The notes under the pieces: generated by a model
Databases searched by the model: none
Told to the model about the DNA's origin: nothing
What the model saw: only the letters and a program-made list of their open reading frames with translations
Position numbers and translations under genes: made by a program
Assembly: GCF_000485595.1 (NCBI RefSeq)
Contig: NW_014577537.1
Coordinates: 230,094-252,833, forward strand
Direction of reading: 5' to 3'
Length of the DNA stretch: 22,740 nucleotides
From: Priapulus caudatus
Lineage: Eukaryota; Priapulida; Priapulimorpha; Priapulimorphida; Priapulidae
Shown here: positions 19,186 to 22,740 of the stretch, piece by piece
Layout of the letters: every line of letters begins with the position of its first letter
Position numbering within the stretch: the stretch's first letter is position 1

Positions 19186-19442
19186 GTCCGTCCGTTCTCC
19201 TTTTCCTCTCCTTCTCTCCTTTCCTTGCTCTCTCCTTCTCCTTTTCTCCCTTCTCCTCCTCTCCTCTCCTTCCTTTTTCTCCTCTCTTCTCCTCCTTCTT
19301 TTCTCTCTTCTCCTCCTTTCCCTCCGTCTTCTTCTCCCTTTCTTTCTTTCCTCCCCTTTTTTCTTCCTTCCTCTCTTTCTTTTCTCATTCTTCTCTCTCC
19401 TTGTCTTCTCTCTCCTTCCCTCCCTTCTCTCTTCTCTCTCGG
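19186..19442 (-). repeat. Pyrimidine-rich tract (CTT/CTCC)n
   Basis: About 255 nt almost entirely C and T on the + strand. A perfect 8-bp hairpin CATCTGAC-ATA-GTCAGATG (19145-19163) lies just left of it. Open frames (S/F/L or R/E/K-rich) are compositional. Confidence 0.9.
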
Positions 19443-19516
19443 CCCCCCTGTTGTTCTTAGGGCACATACTAACTACAGACACATAGACATTATAGTTAGG
19501 ATACTCACTGGAGCAC

Positions 19517-19723
19517 GAAGGGTCGTTGTCGTATAGGGTACTACATTTATGTACCTAGGTTGAGGTAGTTTTAGGTTGTTTAGTATTATGTTTATATTTT
19601 GATATGAGGTATGTTTAGGGTTAGGGTTAGGGTTGGTTAGGGTACAATTCTGTAGTACAAGTCTGGTACACTTTGTGTATACATATATGTACTCGGGTAT
19701 ACCTGATACGACAACGACCCCTT
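19517..19723. repeat. Inverted repeat enclosing a telomere-like repeat
   Basis: GAAGGGTCGTTGTCGTAT at 19517-19534 is inverted at about 19705-19723 as ATACGACAACGACCCCTTC. Between them, 19615-19642 holds TTAGGG units (three perfect, one broken). The 2701-2750 repeat is likewise bracketed by short inverted boxes of different sequence. Confidence 0.8.
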
Positions 19724-20004
19724 CAGCCTCCTGGAGATGTTTACTAGATGTTTTGTTACATCTCTGCATACATTCGTTATACACAGCGCGCTCACACGAT
19801 ATATTATTTATAGTGACTATACCCAACGAGTGAACTTTCAGTCTGCGTAATCTTATAAGATTTCTACGAATCTTCTGCTTGATGAGATTACATTTTCCGG
19901 ATCTCGTACTGAAGCACAAGAACTAAAGTGAAATTCGATCTCCTTCAGGAAGATGGGCGTCATTTTACTTGGTTCCTCTCTCACATGAGCGCCTATATAT
20001 TATA
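19724..20004. other. Unassigned intronic sequence
   Basis: No gene, array or element end was recognised. Confidence 0.5.
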
Positions 20005-20719
20005 AGTAAGAGCAGATATAAGAAGGAGAGCGTACAAGGGTAAAATGCTGAAACCATGCTGCAGTATTAGTCGAATTAATAAACTTTTCCCGTTTATTTT
20101 GACGATCCTTGCAGTATTATTGATTAGCTGTCTTCCTTGTTCATATAAAACAAACCGCATGTCCCTACGATGCCCCTACGCTAAGATAATGAGCGGTGAA
20201 AATCTGGTATTTTCACCGAAACCCGACTCGCGATCAGTGTTTACTGCGTCCTCACTCGAAGTGTTTCCAGTGTGTTGCTTCGGTCCGCGTGTGTAGCGCC
20301 ATAGTGGCGCTGACTCACGTAATACTACCAGAAGTTACTATACATCAGTGTGAGGTGGGCGTGAGGTGGGCACAGGCTGGGGTCATCACTATGAGCAATC
20401 AATAACAGACGTCATTCGGGACACGCGAGGTTTCCTGAAGTTATAACACTTCGAGTGAGGGACGCAGTAAACACTGATCTCGAGTCGGGTTTCGGTGAAA
20501 AATACAGATTTCACCGCTGCATTATCTCAGCTAGGCGGCATCGTAGGGACATGCGGTTTGTTTATATATGACACAAGTAAGACAGCCTAATTCAATTAAA
20601 ACTGCAAAGGCATCGTACAGAATAACCAAGGGGAAAAGTTTATTAATTGACTAATACTGCAGACTGGTTTTTCACCCATTTACCTTGTACTGCTTCTCCT
20701 TCTTTATACGCTCTTTGAT
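20005..20719. mobile_element. Palindromic element B, copy 2, uninterrupted
   Basis: Arms from 20005 (AAGAGCAGATATAAGAAGG) and to 20719 (CCTTCTTTATACGCTCTTTG) match the arms of the 10954-13400 copy with scattered changes, including the GCGGTGAAAATCT(A/G)GTATTTT block in both orientations. At 20421-20436 it reads ACACGCGAGGTTTCCT, the intact form of the site that holds element A in copy 1. No coding region or clear target duplication is seen. Confidence 0.82.
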
Positions 20720-21096
20720 TAAGTATATATAAGTACAGCAGGGAGACAGCAGCAATGTCAGCATGCTAGCGGTGACGAAGCAATGCCCTAGCCAGTCGTT
20801 TACTCGATCGTCTGCCAAGCGTTTATCATAATCGCGCTCATTAGAGCTAAACAAAATTTTTTTCTACGAGCGACGTGCGGGATTAATGACGGCGATACTC
20901 GCGACGATGGGATCGGGGGGGGCGTGAGCGGAGCCGCAGTATGGGGGTCCGAGCACGCCGGTGCTCGCTGATGAAAACAGTGTGTCGCCAGCATTCCTGA
21001 GTGATGATTCACCGAGCCGGTCATGAATCGGCGCATCCATACACCGGAAGCAAACTTAGCCAAAAGCATGCACACGGGAATATGAGAGGCAGCAGC
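20720..21096. other. Unassigned sequence, GC-rich in its middle
   Basis: A G8 run lies at 20915-20922, with CG-rich sequence around it and the short inverted pair GAGCACGCCGGTGCTC (20950-20965). No ECD exon was found. Confidence 0.5.
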
Positions 21097-21513
21097 GGGA
21101 TGATGCGAGAGAGAGCGGAGGGAGAGGAGGAGAAGCAGAAGAGAGGGGAGGAGAGAGACGAGGGGGAGAAGAGGCATAAGAGAGAGAGAGAAGAGAGAGG
21201 GGAGAGGGAGGGGAGAGAGATGGGAAGAGAGAGAGAGGGAGGGGGAAGAGAGAGAGAGGCGAAGAGAGAAAGGAAGAGGCGGAGAGGGAGAAAGAGAGAC
21301 GAGGGAGGAGAGAGAGTGAGGAGAGAGAGAAAGGAGAGTGTTTACCAGAGAGCAAGAAGAGAGAGGAGAGAGAGAGAGAGAGAAGATGAAAGAGGAGAGA
21401 GAGAGAGAGAGCAAAGGGAGAAGAGTAGGAAGACAGAGAAAGAGAGGAGAGAAGAGAGTAGAGAGAGAGAGAGAGGAGAGAGACGAGAGAGAGAACAGAG
21501 AGAGAGAGAGGGC
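21097..21513 (+). repeat. GA-rich purine tract
   Basis: (GA)n with GGGA and GAAGA variants; frames through it (R/E-rich or S/L-rich) are compositional. A second short GA-rich stretch lies at 21744-21830. Confidence 0.9.
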
Positions 21514-21740
21514 CCAAATGGCAGAAAAGAAGACAACATAACTGTTACTGTGTTAAGTTTATTATTAGACTGTTTGTTTTAGTTTTTGCTTGCTTATTCC
21601 CATTACTTATGGTAGACATACACTAATGTTTAAACCGCTCGTGCATGTTGCAGGCAAATGTTAACACATTCCCTAGTCATCACTTGAATCATGAAGGCAC
21701 CCAGCCGCCGAACTAATTAAGCTTAATTAATACAATTACA
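21514..21740. other. Unassigned sequence between GA tracts
   Basis: An AG (GTTGCAG at 21648-21654) looks like an acceptor, but in the phase required after exon g it meets a stop within three codons. Confidence 0.5.
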
Positions 21741-21884
21741 ATTAAGAGAGAGACAGGCGGAGAGAGAGAGGACGAGAGCGAGAAGCAGAGATAGAGTAGG
21801 AGAGACAGACGAGAACGAGGAGGACAAGTACAAGAACAAAAAGACAATATATGCGACAATTTAGCTGTATAACACACAGAGAGA

Positions 21885-22740
21885 CGGAAAATATTCCAAA
21901 AAATAGTATAACATAGTTTGTTATTCGTGTTAGCAGATATAGAACGCTGCGCGCAGACGAAATCTACAGGAGTACAGTAGTTGTTATTCGTAGGTTGCAG
22001 ATAAGAATGTGGCGCAGACAGCAAATTACAAGAATACATAGTTGTTATCCTCGCCTGTTGCCAGAATAGAACGCGACAGACGAAAATGTGGCTCAGGATA
22101 CAGTGTTGTTCCATTCGTGTTGCATGATAATGAGTGGCAGACGAAAATCTACCTAGCTGACAATACATAGATCTGCTTATTGCCCTGTCTGCAGATAAGA
22201 CGTGGGCAGACGAAAATCGCGGTATAGGAATACAGGTCGTTGTTCATGTCGTGTTACAGAATAAGAACCGCCCGACATGACGAAAACTGTCACGGAATAC
22301 CGTATTACACTCTAGTTGTTATTCGTGTTAGCAATAAGAACAGGGCATGACTGAAAATCTAGCAGGAGTACATAGTTCGCCTTATTTCGACGTTACAGAT
22401 AAGAACGCGGACAGACGAAAATCTACAGAATAGATGCGCTTGTTATTCGTGTTTACAGAATAGAACGGTTGCAGATACCGAAAATCGTACAGGAGTACTA
22501 GTTGTCTAGTTCGTGCTTACATAGCGAAAATCTACTAGGAGTAGCATAGTTGTTACTTCGTGAATTACAGATGAAAAATCTACCAGTAGCGATAGTGTTA
22601 TTTGTGTTGCAGATAAGACAGTTGGCAGGAAGAAATCTCACAGGCTGTACATAGTTGTATTTCTTGTTACAGATAAGAAGCGTGCCGTCGAAAATTACGG
22701 GTACATAGTTGTTATTCGGGTTGCAGGATAAGAACTCGGC
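21885..22740 (+). repeat. Degenerate ~57-bp tandem array running off the right edge
   Basis: About 14 copies of a unit containing CAGACGAAAATCTACAGGA, TACATAGTTGTTATTCGTG and TTGCAGATAAGAACGCGG. Copies differ by many small indels. The array has not ended at 22740. Confidence 0.88.

Noticed and set aside
21648-21720. Possible final ECD exon after GTTGCAG
   Set aside because: In the phase left by exon g it stops within three codons and lacks the conserved ECD C-terminal block.
1016-22740. Regular repeats that might suggest a CRISPR array
   Set aside because: Units are directly adjacent without unique spacers, and the DNA is animal nuclear sequence.

Overview
The window is animal nuclear DNA. 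The evidence is intron-interrupted coding sequence with GT-AG splice sites, vertebrate-type TTAGGG/CCCTAA telomere-like repeats at two interior places, and dense non-LTR, Helitron-like and cut-and-paste transposon remains. The telomere motif and the protein's divergence from human suggest a non-arthropod invertebrate, perhaps marine; I cannot name the species. Arrays carry many one-base indels and there is one N at 10303, while the exons read cleanly. This suggests a long-read assembly that is well polished only in unique sequence.

The only host gene I can support is ecdysoneless (ECD/SGT1), on the + strand from 10645 to 18991. Seven exons join in consistent phase into about 277 codons, matching the middle of the ECD protein. 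N-terminal exons must lie left of the window and the C-terminal exons right of it. So 1-10644 is most simply the 3' part of one long intron, and everything after 18991 is intron.

Layout. 1-1000 is AT-rich with nothing recognisable. 1016-1435 is a GGGAT pentamer satellite, followed at 1515-1541 by a Helitron-like 3' end. 2127-2600 is the tail of a LINE on the - strand, beside an interior telomeric repeat at 2701-2750. 3469-7673 is a long-TIR DNA transposon (family A, Academ-like by inference), interrupted by a satellite-bearing element (C, 5902-7169) with a 6-bp target duplication. 7709-10302 is a fold-back polypurine/polypyrimidine minisatellite. Exon a follows at 10645. Intron 1 holds palindromic element B (10954-13400), with a second family A copy (11450-13117) nested in it, then a GAT array. 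Later introns hold a 144-bp GTGC higher-order array, a 36-bp minisatellite starting at a splice donor, two MITE candidates and a 15-bp array starting at the last donor. After that come a pyrimidine tract, a second telomeric repeat, an uninterrupted copy of B (20005-20719), GA-rich tracts and a roughly 57-bp array running off the right edge.

The best-supported structural story is transposon nesting. B copy 2 preserves the empty site into which family A inserted in B copy 1, which fixes the ends of A and a 3-bp GCG duplication. A second theme is that tandem arrays lie directly against ECD splice sites. The duplicated acceptor of exon a and two read-through tails predict testable ECD isoforms.
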